Below the pieces are notes generated by a model, which had not been told where the DNA came from, did no database searches, and saw nothing but the letters and a program-made list of their open reading frames with translations. From contig LFSH01000083.1 of assembly GCA_001513105.1 (NCBI GenBank), forward strand, positions 1 through 64,000: 64,000 nucleotides of DNA, in the 5' to 3' direction. Source of the DNA: Clostridiales bacterium DTU070. Its GTDB lineage: Bacteria > Bacillota > Clostridia > DSM-8532. A program made the translations under genes and the position numbers. Shown in pieces: positions 8,654 through 17,397 of the stretch (within the stretch, counting starts at the first letter, position 1; each line of letters begins with the position of its first letter).

Positions 8654-8855
8654 ACACTCTCACCCTGAAGATAAAGGAAACCCCTGCTTCCTCCCGCCCA
8701 CAGCCTGCTGTCTCCCCAGGGAGCGCTGCTTCGAAGCTCCAAAACTTCAGCGGTACTGATTTTCCGGCGGCCAATATACAGCATTCAGTTTTTTAAAATT
8801 TTACTGCCATACTCCTGCAGCCGTTCTGAAAAAGCATCGGCCCTTAGAGAGTGTC
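8654..8855 (-). ncRNA. ssrS: Candidate 6S RNA
   Basis: A consensus sigma-A promoter places the 5' end at about 8855, exactly where a long closing stem begins. Minus-strand pairs are ACACTCTC (8847-8854) with GAGAGTGT (8654-8661), TAAGGG (8841-8846) with CCTTTA (8672-8677), and GCTTTTTC (8828-8835) with GAGGAAGC (8686-8693). A large internal bubble follows, with a small hairpin ACAG-CAGG-CTGT (8700-8711) on its 3' side. Past the bubble, CAGGAGT (8811-8817) pairs with GCTCCCTG (8717-8724), leading to a terminal arm. About 202 nt, a rod with a central bubble and paired ends from the transcription start is the architecture of 6S RNA, which mimics an open promoter and sequesters housekeeping RNA polymerase. 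No U-run terminator is seen. A long carD leader is the alternative. Confidence 0.6.
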
Positions 8856-8862
8856 AATTTTT

Positions 8863-8891
8863 AGTATACTACAAGCTTGTACAATTGTCAA
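8863..8891 (-). promoter_or_regulatory. Consensus sigma-A promoter of the 6S-like RNA
   Basis: On the minus strand, TTGACA (8886-8891), a 17-base spacer and TATACT (8863-8868) give a near-perfect housekeeping promoter. The predicted start, 7 bases past the -10, coincides with the first base of the RNA closing stem. Confidence 0.85.
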
Positions 8892-9008
8892 AATCAGAAG
8901 CCTGAAGGTTATTATTTATATGTGCAGATACAACGGAAACGTCGCTGTATTATGGCATAATATGTTAAAACCTGCGATAAAAGCAGGCTTTGGTTCAGTC
9001 TTTTCTGT

Positions 9009-9038
9009 TTGACAAACCCGATGGAAAAAATTTATAAT
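9009..9038 (+). promoter_or_regulatory. Sigma-A promoter for the 9098/9515 gene pair
   Basis: TTGACA at 9009-9014 and TATAAT at 9033-9038, separated by 18 bases, lie 60 bases before the first of two co-directional unknown genes. Confidence 0.7.
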
Positions 9039-9097
9039 ATTAGTAAAGGACATGTACAGTTTTTATCCGTGTTGCAGGGAAATGAGGTGTATAAAAG

Positions 9098-9505
9098 GTG
9101 ACAAGGCTGAAAAACACCCTACTCGATGAGTTTCAATACTCCTGTCAGGATCTTCTTATCCGCAATAAAAGCATACTTGACTCCATGACAAAAATGACCG
9201 ACTCATGCGCAAGGGTATCCAGAACGCTGTCAAAGGCAGTAACACAATGCGGCTGCATACGCATCAGCGCTGATAAACAGGATGTGCCCAAAATGACCGA
9301 CACCCTTGAAGAGATGCAGTCCCATATGCAGACCCACCTTGAAGGCTCGCTTTGCGAGAATTGTCGGGATCTGCTTGAAAAAGACATCGGCCGCAACCTT
9401 TTCTACCTTGCTTCAATATGCAACACCCTCGACTTAAACCTGTATGATATAATAATTAAGGAACTTAAAAGGATGAAACTTTTAGGGAAATACAGCTTGA
9501 GATAG
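9098..9505 (+). CDS. Conserved-looking helical protein, MazG-like tail, unknown function
   Basis: 135 residues starting at GTG, with GAGGTG about ten bases upstream and a good promoter behind it. The protein is predicted almost all helical. The C-terminal part (EKDIGRNLFYLASICNTLDL) resembles the acidic helix of MazG/HisE-type nucleotide pyrophosphohydrolases, but the full ExxE/ExxD metal motif is not present, so enzymatic activity is doubtful. It has five Cys, including a CGC near residue 52 and CENC near 98 that could bind metal. It is nine bases from the following gene and clearly co-transcribed with it. I do not recognise a named family with confidence. Confidence 0.7.
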   Translation: MTRLKNTLLDEFQYSCQDLLIRNKSILDSMTKMTDSCARVSRTLSKAVTQCGCIRISADKQDVPKMTDTLEEMQSHMQTHLEGSLCENCRDLLEKDIGRNLFYLASICNTLDLNLYDIIIKELKRMKLLGKYSLR

Positions 9506-9514
9506 GATGATTGT

Positions 9515-10285
9515 ATGCATAATGATTTAATTACAAAGCAATTTCTATTGACACCGGCTGCAGGGAAAAAACTGATTGCAAAGTCCTTTGCATGTATTCC
9601 TGAAGTACAGGCAGCCTTAAAGGAACGGACGGTTGTTATAGTCGCAGGCACAACTAACGGTTATATTGCCCGGGAACTGCTGAATTGCGCAGGTGCAGCC
9701 GGGGATTTTTCGGCGAAAGGCTTTTACCGCGGTGTTACATTTCCGCCCGGTTTCAAACCTGACGGCGGGAATACTGAATTCCCAGGCGATGTGGTTATTC
9801 AAAAGGGTGTTTATCAGAAAGGAAAAACCGTCTTTGATGTCGCGGATGACCTTGATAAAGGCGACATAATCATCAAGGGTGCAAATGCAGTTGATCCGGT
9901 TAACAGAAAAGCCGGAGTGCTTATCGGGCATCCGAAGGGCGGCACAATCCAGGCAATAATGTCCGCGGTTATCGGCAGACGGGCTGTTTTATATATACCC
10001 GTAGGTCTTGAAAAAAGAGTGTACCAAAACATTGACGAACTGGCAGCAATAATGAACTCGCCGAATGCAATAGGACCAAGGCTTATGCCCGTTACCGGGA
10101 ACATAGTTACCGAACTGGATGCAATCGGTATAATGACCGGTGCATCGGCGCACCTTATTGCGGCCGGAGGCGTGTGCGGCGCCGAAGGAAGCTGCTATAT
10201 CGCAGTTTCGGGCAGCGAGGAGCAGGTTTCGAAAGCATCTGAAATAATCGAATCAGTAAAATCTGAACCGATATTTTCCTTGTAA
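9515..10285 (+). CDS. Unknown conserved cytoplasmic protein
   Basis: 256 residues, ATG preceded by AGGATG, nine bases after the previous stop. No signal peptide or membrane segment. The sequence reads as an alpha/beta protein: an early TVVIVAGTTNGYIAREL strand-loop-helix, a Gly/Pro-rich middle (GVTFPPGFKPDGGNTEFPGD), a GADxxDP-like stretch IIKGANAVDPVN, then VLIGHPKGGTIQ and a C-terminal GMTGASAHLIAAGG-like glycine-rich segment (IMTGASAHLIAAGGVCGAEG). The glycine-rich loops suggest nucleotide or phosphate binding, but that is inference. I do not recognise a characterised family. A strong terminator follows, so this pair forms its own operon between carD and radA. Confidence 0.8.
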   Translation: MHNDLITKQFLLTPAAGKKLIAKSFACIPEVQAALKERTVVIVAGTTNGYIARELLNCAGAAGDFSAKGFYRGVTFPPGFKPDGGNTEFPGDVVIQKGVYQKGKTVFDVADDLDKGDIIIKGANAVDPVNRKAGVLIGHPKGGTIQAIMSAVIGRRAVLYIPVGLEKRVYQNIDELAAIMNSPNAIGPRLMPVTGNIVTELDAIGIMTGASAHLIAAGGVCGAEGSCYIAVSGSEEQVSKASEIIESVKSEPIFSL

Positions 10286-10306
10286 TTAATCAATATTTAT
10301 AGAATA

Positions 10307-10347
10307 AAAAAGGGCTGTCTCAAAACCCGGCAGAGACAGCCCCTTTT
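10307..10347 (+). terminator. Intrinsic terminator after the unknown gene pair
   Basis: GGGCTGTCTC (10312-10321) and GAGACAGCCC (10333-10342) form a perfect 10-bp stem with an 11-base loop, with an A-run before and TTTT after. The rest of 10348-10580 shows nothing clear. Confidence 0.85.
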
Positions 10348-10580
10348 GATTAGATGCAGCTTTCTGTTCTGTTACTGTATCCAGGGCTGAATGAAAGATT
10401 CTGTATAAAACGCCTGCTTTGCTTTCAGACATCTTTTTATTAAAAGGATACGCCTTAATCATTTTTTATACCCGCATGATTCATACCCGTGTATTTTAAA
10501 TTGTCTGCAAATTCAAAAACATCATGCCCCGGGAAGAATCTTCATACAATAGCCTGATATTAAATTTTAATCCCGGTATA

Positions 10581-11930
10581 TCAAAACAGGAATGCGAGCG
10601 CCTCCTCCACCGTGCCGGCATACAGCAGTTCAATCCCGTCAATATTTGCTGTTGAACTGCTTTTATTCCCCGACGGTACCAGGCACTTTTTAAACCCGAG
10701 CCGTTTTGCCTCAATAATCCTTTTATCCACCTGGTTCACCGGCCGAACCTCGCCGGTAAGCCCCACTTCCCCGATTATCACAATGTCGGGATCAACAGGT
10801 TGGTTTTTAAAACTCCCTGCAACACTTGCAATTACACCCAGGTCACAGGCAGGCTCATCAATGCGTATTCCCCCTACAACGTTCACATATGCATCGTGGT
10901 TAAACAACTGCATTCCTACCTTTTTTTCCAGTACGGCCAGCAGCATGGTCAGCCTGTTATAGTCAATCCCCGTAGCCATGCGCCGGGCAATCCCGAAACT
11001 GGTCGGAGTTACGAGTGCCTGGACTTCAAGCAGCATCGGCCTTGTCCCTTCGAGGCTTGCGACAATTACCGACCCGGGCTGATCCTTCGCGCGGCAGTCC
11101 AGGAACAAACCCGAAGGATTATTTACTTCCTTCAGCCCGTGCTGCGTCATCTCAAACAGGCCTATTTCGTTTGTTGAGCCGAAACGGTTTTTAACCGCCC
11201 TGAGAATCCTGTAATTCTGATGCCTTTCACCTTCAAAATACAGAACGGTGTCGACCATATGCTCCAAAACCCTCGGTCCCGCGATTGCACCTTCTTTCGT
11301 AACATGGCCCACGATAAAAACCGTTATGCCCTGGCCTTTCGCAATCCTCATCAGGTGCCCTGTCACTTCCCGGACCTGGCTTACGCTTCCGGGCGCTGAA
11401 GTAAGCTGTTCACTGTAAACGGTCTGGATCGAATCAAGGATAACCACCTGGGGCTTTATTTCCTCAATCAGCCCATTTATATTTTCAAAGTTTGTTTCTG
11501 AAACCATCAATATATTCCCGTTATTTACAGAGAGCCTTTCGGCCCTGATTTTTATCTGTTTTACCGATTCTTCGCCTGAAACATAAAGTATTTTTATATT
11601 TTCAGACAACACGCCGCATATCTGCAGCAGCAGCGTGGATTTCCCGATACCCGGGTCGCCGCCTACCAGGACCAGGGAACCGTCAACAATTCCACCGCCC
11701 AATACCCTGTCCAGCTCCTGTATCCCGGTTTGCGCCCTTCGCTCCGATTCCTTCGACACCTCGTTAAGGGGTATTGCCTTTGGCAGGGATGCTCTTGGAG
11801 CACTATCCGCGGCTGCTTCAACAATTTCCTCAGTAAAAGTGTTCCACTGCAAACAGGCAGGGCATTTCCCCAGCCATTTCCGGGTTTCATAACCGCACTC
11901 CGAACAAACAAACCTGGTTTTCGACTTCAC
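10581..11930 (-). CDS. radA: DNA repair protein RadA
   Basis: 449 residues, close to the usual ~455. RadA is a RecA-like branch-migration ATPase in recombinational repair. Visible are the N-terminal zinc finger CSECGYETRKWLGKCPAC (9-26), Walker A GGDPGIGKST near 90, the RadA signature KNRFGSTNEIGLFEM near 245, and a C-terminal Lon-protease-like domain. GTG start with AAGGTGGG ten bases before. In many Firmicutes disA follows radA on the same strand, but here the next genes are opposite-strand unknown genes and no disA is in the window. Confidence 0.96.
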   Translation of the reverse strand: MKSKTRFVCSECGYETRKWLGKCPACLQWNTFTEEIVEAAADSAPRASLPKAIPLNEVSKESERRAQTGIQELDRVLGGGIVDGSLVLVGGDPGIGKSTLLLQICGVLSENIKILYVSGEESVKQIKIRAERLSVNNGNILMVSETNFENINGLIEEIKPQVVILDSIQTVYSEQLTSAPGSVSQVREVTGHLMRIAKGQGITVFIVGHVTKEGAIAGPRVLEHMVDTVLYFEGERHQNYRILRAVKNRFGSTNEIGLFEMTQHGLKEVNNPSGLFLDCRAKDQPGSVIVASLEGTRPMLLEVQALVTPTSFGIARRMATGIDYNRLTMLLAVLEKKVGMQLFNHDAYVNVVGGIRIDEPACDLGVIASVAGSFKNQPVDPDIVIIGEVGLTGEVRPVNQVDKRIIEAKRLGFKKCLVPSGNKSSSTANIDGIELLYAGTVEEALAFLF

Positions 11931-12158
11931 AATAACTTACCCACCTTGCTCATTAATGATTAAATAAATATTAACAGATTTTACCGCCATTCGACCTGGT
12001 TAATGAATTACATGATGTTTTTTTATCTTCTCCCATGCATCGGTACTGCAGCGTACCGTCCCGAAAGCACGGGGATGGCCAGGATTTCATAAATCCAATA
12101 TACCACGTTCTTTATCCATAAGCCGTCTTCAAATTTATTCCGAATGCCGGCATGTTCC

Positions 12159-14114
12159 TTATACAGTGTCGCCTGGATTCCCAATGCCCCCGTTTTTAAG
12201 AAGCGCTTTCATTACCAGCACAAACATGGCATGGGACCAGGTTAAAGGTATGACCCAGCATGGTTTCCCGTCGTTTTTATCAGCCTGTTCTGGCAGAAAA
12301 TCCAGACCTGTCGCGCATTTTACGCTCCAGTGGAAGTACTCCCTTGCCTTACCGATGTTGCCTGCTTTTATATGATACAGTGCAAGCCAGAGGGTTGAAA
12401 CCACCCACGGGTTTCCGCCTGCGTATTTATCATCATGATAGCGGTATATTCCGCCGGCCTTTTCACAGTAAAGGGTTCTTTCTATTTTTTCAGCCGTATT
12501 GCGGATAAGCGGATGATCAGGCTGGTAAATATCAAAGGGTACCGATGGGCCGAGAAGGCTTATGTCAATCCTGTCATCCATTGCAGAGACTTCCCTTGTA
12601 TATCCCTTGGAGTTCACCCCGATAACCACGGTATCGGGGGAAGGCTCGTTTCCCCATGGATTCAGCTTTGTACGTACGCTTCTTGTGAATACACCCGATT
12701 CCTTGTCGGTGAGGTTATCCTCAAGAGATTTTTTCATTTTATCGGCAATCCTCAGCCAGCGGCCTTTTATTTCCCCGGAAATACCCAAATACCCGGCTAT
12801 GCTTGCTGCAGCATAAAACCCGGCAATAACCGCCGCCGTGGAATAGGTATGCTCGCCCATCCTTTCCTCCCAAAGGTCAAAACTTGGAAGCGGAAGTCCC
12901 GTATCACTGTCAATGAACTTTTCAAGAAAAGCAGCTGCCTTTAGAACCGAGGGCCAGACCTTTTCGAGGAAACTCACATTTTTCGTATACAGGAAGTGCT
13001 TCCACATACCGAACAGTATTGAACCTGTTTCGTCTATCTGTATTCCCCATGACGGGGCAAGGTTTCCGTTGACATGATAGCGCTGATGCCAGAACCCTTC
13101 ACTGTCCTGCACCCGTACAGCCCAGTCATAAAACCTCTCGGAGTCCCTGTACAGCCCTGCTTCGTTAAGGGCGGTAGTAATGAATGCCGCATCCCTTCCC
13201 CAGCAATAGGCATACCTTCCGCACTGGGTAAAATATTCGTCAATTTCGGGCGACGCTAAGATTGCCCCCGTGTTTATATCGGTCATCAGCCTGAACAGAA
13301 GAAGGGACCTGCGGTATATTTTGTCGGCTTTGTCACTGCCGCTTCTGACATTAACACAATCCCTTAAATACTTCGTCCAGTACTCCGTCGTGATGTTCAG
13401 AAAATGCTCATACTTCGTGTTCCTGGCCTTTCGCGCCAAACTTTTCAAAAGGTTCATGCTGTTTGCAAACACCATGTAAAGGGTTATGAACTTCTCTTCC
13501 TGGGGGGAAATATTGCCGAAATCCCACAGTAACGCGCCATCGGGCGACATGCCTATACTGTCGATGCCGTTCAGTTTTCCCTCCCATACGGCACGGAACG
13601 GGTTATTCCCTATCTGAAACTCCTTCACCTCAACATCCGACGCAATGGCCCAACAGCTGTCATGCCTGTAATGTACAAGGGCGTCCAGCCCGAAATCGAA
13701 CAGGGTATTGCCCATATCAAAAGCGTGGGAAATGATGTGGGAGGCAAGCCCCATGCACAGGTGAAGGCTGCTGTTGCCCGTGTTCCTTATACCATACCGG
13801 CGGATCAGTATATCCTGGCCCGGAACGCAGAAATCTGTCTGTATAACCTGTATTGATAGCCTGTTTATGTTAACAACTGTCTGCAGTATATTCGTGTCTT
13901 CGATATATGACTGGAATACCTCATGGTTGCCTTCGCTCAGCCACATTGTACTGTTTGGAGTGTTTTTGTCAAAAAAACCGACAAGAATTTTTTCAACATG
14001 CTGAGGAAAATCTATCTCAGGCCAGTAAAGCCTTATCAGTTCGCCAGTTTCCGAAACGCAGCCAAGCATGCTGCCATTTCCGATAACAGCATTGTTAATG
14101 TACGGTTTCCCCAT
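12159..14114 (-). CDS. Glycoside hydrolase family 15 (glucoamylase-like)
   Basis: 651 residues without a signal peptide, so probably cytoplasmic. GH15 enzymes remove glucose by inversion from alpha-glucans, or cleave trehalose or dextran oligosaccharides. The N-terminal ~270 residues form the beta-sandwich typical of prokaryotic GH15 (start MGKPYINNAVIGNGSM). The catalytic (alpha/alpha)6 barrel carries YCWGRDAAF, the general-acid motif GIQIDETGSILFG, and a later WEERMGEHTYSTAA containing the probable second Glu. The longest frame starts at 14144 but GGAGGATTTT directly precedes the ATG at 14114. It stands alone, without amylase or glycogen genes beside it. Confidence 0.88.
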   Translation of the reverse strand: MGKPYINNAVIGNGSMLGCVSETGELIRLYWPEIDFPQHVEKILVGFFDKNTPNSTMWLSEGNHEVFQSYIEDTNILQTVVNINRLSIQVIQTDFCVPGQDILIRRYGIRNTGNSSLHLCMGLASHIISHAFDMGNTLFDFGLDALVHYRHDSCWAIASDVEVKEFQIGNNPFRAVWEGKLNGIDSIGMSPDGALLWDFGNISPQEEKFITLYMVFANSMNLLKSLARKARNTKYEHFLNITTEYWTKYLRDCVNVRSGSDKADKIYRRSLLLFRLMTDINTGAILASPEIDEYFTQCGRYAYCWGRDAAFITTALNEAGLYRDSERFYDWAVRVQDSEGFWHQRYHVNGNLAPSWGIQIDETGSILFGMWKHFLYTKNVSFLEKVWPSVLKAAAFLEKFIDSDTGLPLPSFDLWEERMGEHTYSTAAVIAGFYAAASIAGYLGISGEIKGRWLRIADKMKKSLEDNLTDKESGVFTRSVRTKLNPWGNEPSPDTVVIGVNSKGYTREVSAMDDRIDISLLGPSVPFDIYQPDHPLIRNTAEKIERTLYCEKAGGIYRYHDDKYAGGNPWVVSTLWLALYHIKAGNIGKAREYFHWSVKCATGLDFLPEQADKNDGKPCWVIPLTWSHAMFVLVMKALLKNGGIGNPGDTV

Positions 14115-14277
14115 AAAATCCTCCAGAATATTAGTACCCCACAAAATTATATCATTCCCAGCCAGTGAATGAAATTAAATATTTCCCGCAAATTTGCAGG
14201 AGCAGGTTGTACCTGCGCCTGCTGCCGGGGCTGTACCCGGCCTTTTGCCAATACACGGAGAAAGCCCTGAAATTAAT

Positions 14278-14310
14278 AACAGGCCGGGTGGCTAATCCAC
14301 CCGGCCTGTT
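14278..14310 (-). terminator. Terminator of the GH127 operon
   Basis: AACAGGCCGGGTGG (14278-14291) and CCACCCGGCCTGTT (14297-14310) form a perfect 14-bp stem with a five-base loop. It follows the GH127 stop on the minus strand and is trailed by a T/A-rich stretch. Confidence 0.75.
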
Positions 14311-14346
14311 GCTGAAATCACTCAATTCCCAGGATGTGTTATGAAA

Positions 14347-16305
14347 CTATCCGAATGCAACGGGCAGCCATATTTTCATCTCGCCAAACCCCCTGTTATC
14401 CCATGCGAAGTACGGGATCAAGCGAACAGGCACCTGCTCCAGCCCTTTAAACCTCAGTGGCTGGTATAATTTCCCTGGATCGTATGAATCCCTTTTAATC
14501 CGCCAGGCTTCCCCTTCAAGGGCTGTCATCCTTCTGCCCGCAATTTCATATTCCACAGGCCTGTATTCCCCGTCGGGCTTCAGTATCAAATCGTCAAGGG
14601 TTTCAAGCTCCGTGTCCTGCGACTCAACGCAGTATACAAGGGGCCCTCTTTCAACCGCTGCCTGGCCTGTATTGGATTCAACAAGGGGATGGGCTGTCGT
14701 AAGGCGGACAGGCATGTCGAAGTAAACCGTTATATCTGTCTTCGACGGTTCATTAATTTCCACCGTAAAATATGTTGATGAATCCTTTTCCGTGATTTCC
14801 TTTATGACGCTGCCGTTTACCGATATATGCCCTTCTTCGGCCCAGTCTGGTATTCGTACGTTCAGCTTGAAGGGTATATCATTCGTATCCCTGAATGAAA
14901 AGTGTATCCTGCCGCTGTACGGGTACCGGGTTTTCTGTATCAGGGTAAATGACGCACCGTTTTTCAGCCCGACCTTGGCTTCGTTTTCGCCGTACATTCC
15001 CAGCCACACCGTATCTTCGGATAACGAATACGCGTATTCCGATGTTTCGGACAAAAGCCTTGCAAGATTCGGGGGACAGCAGAAACTTGATATATACTCT
15101 TTTCTTTCCAGGGGCCAGCACAATTCGAAAGGAAGTTCCCGTGCCCTTCTCTGCATATTCTCGTAGAAAAACTTATCCCCGTTCAGGCTAACCGCAGCGA
15201 GGTTCACGTTAAGCATTGTTTTTTCTATGATGTCAAAGTAATGCGCCTGAGGCTCGATTGCAAACATCCTGTAAGCCCACAGCACGCTGCCGACAGACGC
15301 ACAGGTTTCATTATAGGCAGTGATGTTGGGAAGCTGATACTCGTGGCCATAGGCCTGGTGCACCTTCTGGTCAATCCAGAAATTCCCGTAGGGCGAGACC
15401 CCGTTGTACAGTGCTCCGCAGCCTCCGGTCAGGTATATCTTCTGTTCCACAAGGTTCTTCCATACCCTGTGAAGCATATCCAGGTATTCGGTGTCGCCCG
15501 TTTCGGCATATAAGTCTGCCACACCGGCATACAGGTAGTTTGAACGCACCGCATGTCCCACTATTTTCTCGTGCTTCTTTAAGGGTATCCTGTCCTGGTT
15601 GTCATCGGTGCCGTTTTTCACCGAATCCCTGAGAGTTACTGAAAGCCGGGCAAGGTCAAGAAAACGCTGCTGCCCCGTTGTGCGGTACATTTCAATAAGT
15701 CCCATGTAATGGGAAGGGCAGACCGCCGTTTTTACCTCACCCGTCATTGCTGCCTCCCGGTATGTTTTCTCAAGGTAGCCTGCGGCTTTAACGGCAATAT
15801 TCATTAAGCTGTCTTTTCCTGTAAGGCGTTTGTGGATGCAGGCCGTGGTAAACAAATGGCCGAAATTATACACTTCAAAGTCGTTTATGTCGCCAAGGCG
15901 GGAAACATTTTCGTTATTCAGCTCCCCGATTATCTGCTTGGTGGAGATATACCCGTCTTTAAGCTGGGCCCGGCCGATCAGGTCAATATATCCGTCAATT
16001 GCTTCCATAAGCCCGGCATCATTGTTTTTGCAGGCTACATAAATTGCCCCCTCCATCCACTTGTAAAAGTCGCCGTCACCGAAGGGGGTTCCGCGGAAAG
16101 ATCCCTTTTTTTCCCGTGCCGCTATTCTGAAGTTTTCCACAACATGGCTTATATCCCCGTTCTCAAACATTTCACGTATATGGGGAATTGTTTTCTCAGA
16201 ACAGGTTTTAAATACATCGGCCCATATGCCGCCTGTCCAGGTTACAGCGTCCCACCCAAGCGGGTATGTTTTTGCATAACGTGAATTTTCGGTGTTAATC
16301 AGCAT
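14347..16305 (-). CDS. Glycoside hydrolase family 127 (beta-L-arabinofuranosidase-like)
   Basis: 652 residues, no signal peptide. GH127 enzymes (DUF1680) use a zinc-held Cys nucleophile to release beta-L-arabinofuranose or related sugars. The zinc and nucleophile motifs are present: AYNETCASVG near residue 340 (Glu and Cys ligands) and SFCCPPNLARLL near 425 (paired Cys). The segment before LPN reads VHQAYGHEYQLPN, with Gln where I recall Glu (the acid/base residue) in characterised members. It is the last gene of an eight-gene operon and overlaps the transaldolase stop by seven bases. Some GH127 enzymes act on rhamnogalacturonan II side chains, so arabinose is likely but not certain. Confidence 0.88.
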   Translation of the reverse strand: MLINTENSRYAKTYPLGWDAVTWTGGIWADVFKTCSEKTIPHIREMFENGDISHVVENFRIAAREKKGSFRGTPFGDGDFYKWMEGAIYVACKNNDAGLMEAIDGYIDLIGRAQLKDGYISTKQIIGELNNENVSRLGDINDFEVYNFGHLFTTACIHKRLTGKDSLMNIAVKAAGYLEKTYREAAMTGEVKTAVCPSHYMGLIEMYRTTGQQRFLDLARLSVTLRDSVKNGTDDNQDRIPLKKHEKIVGHAVRSNYLYAGVADLYAETGDTEYLDMLHRVWKNLVEQKIYLTGGCGALYNGVSPYGNFWIDQKVHQAYGHEYQLPNITAYNETCASVGSVLWAYRMFAIEPQAHYFDIIEKTMLNVNLAAVSLNGDKFFYENMQRRARELPFELCWPLERKEYISSFCCPPNLARLLSETSEYAYSLSEDTVWLGMYGENEAKVGLKNGASFTLIQKTRYPYSGRIHFSFRDTNDIPFKLNVRIPDWAEEGHISVNGSVIKEITEKDSSTYFTVEINEPSKTDITVYFDMPVRLTTAHPLVESNTGQAAVERGPLVYCVESQDTELETLDDLILKPDGEYRPVEYEIAGRRMTALEGEAWRIKRDSYDPGKLYQPLRFKGLEQVPVRLIPYFAWDNRGFGEMKIWLPVAFG

Positions 16306-17351
16306 ACCTTACCTCCGTTTTTTAATTCCGAACGTCTTTTGGCAATGGCTTCGCGTGCTTCCTTCCATCCTTTTTCAAAAGTGCTTCTGAACAGTGCTAC
16401 CGGGCCAAACGACTCAAATTCTTCCGGTGTTATTTCATTTTCAAAATAGCCTTTCCTGAAATCGGGCAGTTTTTCAATCAGCTGATCAATGACAGTATGC
16501 GGTGTTGGCATGAAAAAGCGCTGTATTACAGGGGTATCGGAAGCATCAAGGGTTTCGCCCATTCCTGCCCAGTTAACGGTAACAGACGCTTCGGCACCGA
16601 CCATTTCTGTAAAATGATGAATTCCCCTTACTCCTCCGCCCAAAAACTCAACCGGGTATCTTCTTTCCTTTATCACCGCGTATACCTTTTTCGCGGCCGT
16701 AATTCCGGCATGCCACAAGACATCAGGCAGAATATCAACATTGTTATCCCTCACATAATACCCCAGGTACTCGTCGTATATGCCCGCAATATGCGCAAGA
16801 TATGCGACAGGCATTGGTTTTCCGGCTGTTGCATCAAGCAGTGCTTGACAAATGTCTGCAGCCTGGCGCAGCACAAAAACCTCGGTCAGGCACAACGGGA
16901 TACCTTCGCGCGCAAGCACCGAAACTGCCCTGATGCCCTCGGGTACAACCGGTATTTTTATCATGATGTTAGGACCGTATTGCCTTGCAATCTCAGCCTG
17001 GCGCAGTATGGATTCGGTTGTTTCATTGAAGGGATCGCCCTGGATTGTTACATACCCCAGCTTACCGCAGGATTCTTCATACAGCGGCAAAAACTCTTCT
17101 GCAATAAGGCCGACCAGCTCGGCCTGGACCTGTATCAGAACTTCATTGTCATCATCTTCGGTTTCTATCCATTTGTCAAACAAGCTCCTGCATAAGTCGG
17201 GATCAAACTGCAGCATTTTTGATACATACGAAGGATTCTGGGTACAGCCGACAGCCCCGGCTTCAATACCCTTCCTTGCCTGTTCCCGGGTTACATTGTT
17301 CACCCATAAACGTGTCGGAGTAAGTTCCGACACCCGCCTGAAATATCCCAT
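16299..17351 (-). CDS. Transaldolase-family aldolase
   Basis: 350 residues, near the length of classical transaldolase. It would move a dihydroxyacetone unit between sugars by a lysine Schiff base in a TIM barrel. Visible are the N-terminal PTRLWVNNVTREQA, the CTQNPSYV strand-end Asn motif, the Schiff-base lysine in IMIKIPVVPEG near residue 135, and GGGVRGIHHFTEM near 250. It sits between the GntR regulator and GH127 in the operon, overlapping the GH127 start. Sequence differs from housekeeping Tal/TalC (long GEYLGYY-like insertion), and the operon context suggests a pathway-specific substrate. Phosphorylated versus free sugar cannot be told. Confidence 0.8.
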   Translation of the reverse strand: MGYFRRVSELTPTRLWVNNVTREQARKGIEAGAVGCTQNPSYVSKMLQFDPDLCRSLFDKWIETEDDDNEVLIQVQAELVGLIAEEFLPLYEESCGKLGYVTIQGDPFNETTESILRQAEIARQYGPNIMIKIPVVPEGIRAVSVLAREGIPLCLTEVFVLRQAADICQALLDATAGKPMPVAYLAHIAGIYDEYLGYYVRDNNVDILPDVLWHAGITAAKKVYAVIKERRYPVEFLGGGVRGIHHFTEMVGAEASVTVNWAGMGETLDASDTPVIQRFFMPTPHTVIDQLIEKLPDFRKGYFENEITPEEFESFGPVALFRSTFEKGWKEAREAIAKRRSELKNGGKVC

Positions 17352-17397
17352 AATTCCGCCCCCCGTTATTTAGAATGATTCATTAATTATACAGGCC

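Noticed and set aside
8500-8855. Riboswitch or T-box leader for carD
   Set aside because: No T-box AGGGUGGNACCGCG, TPP, SAM, lysine, cobalamin or c-di-GMP motif is present, and the sequence instead closes on itself as a ~202-nt rod.
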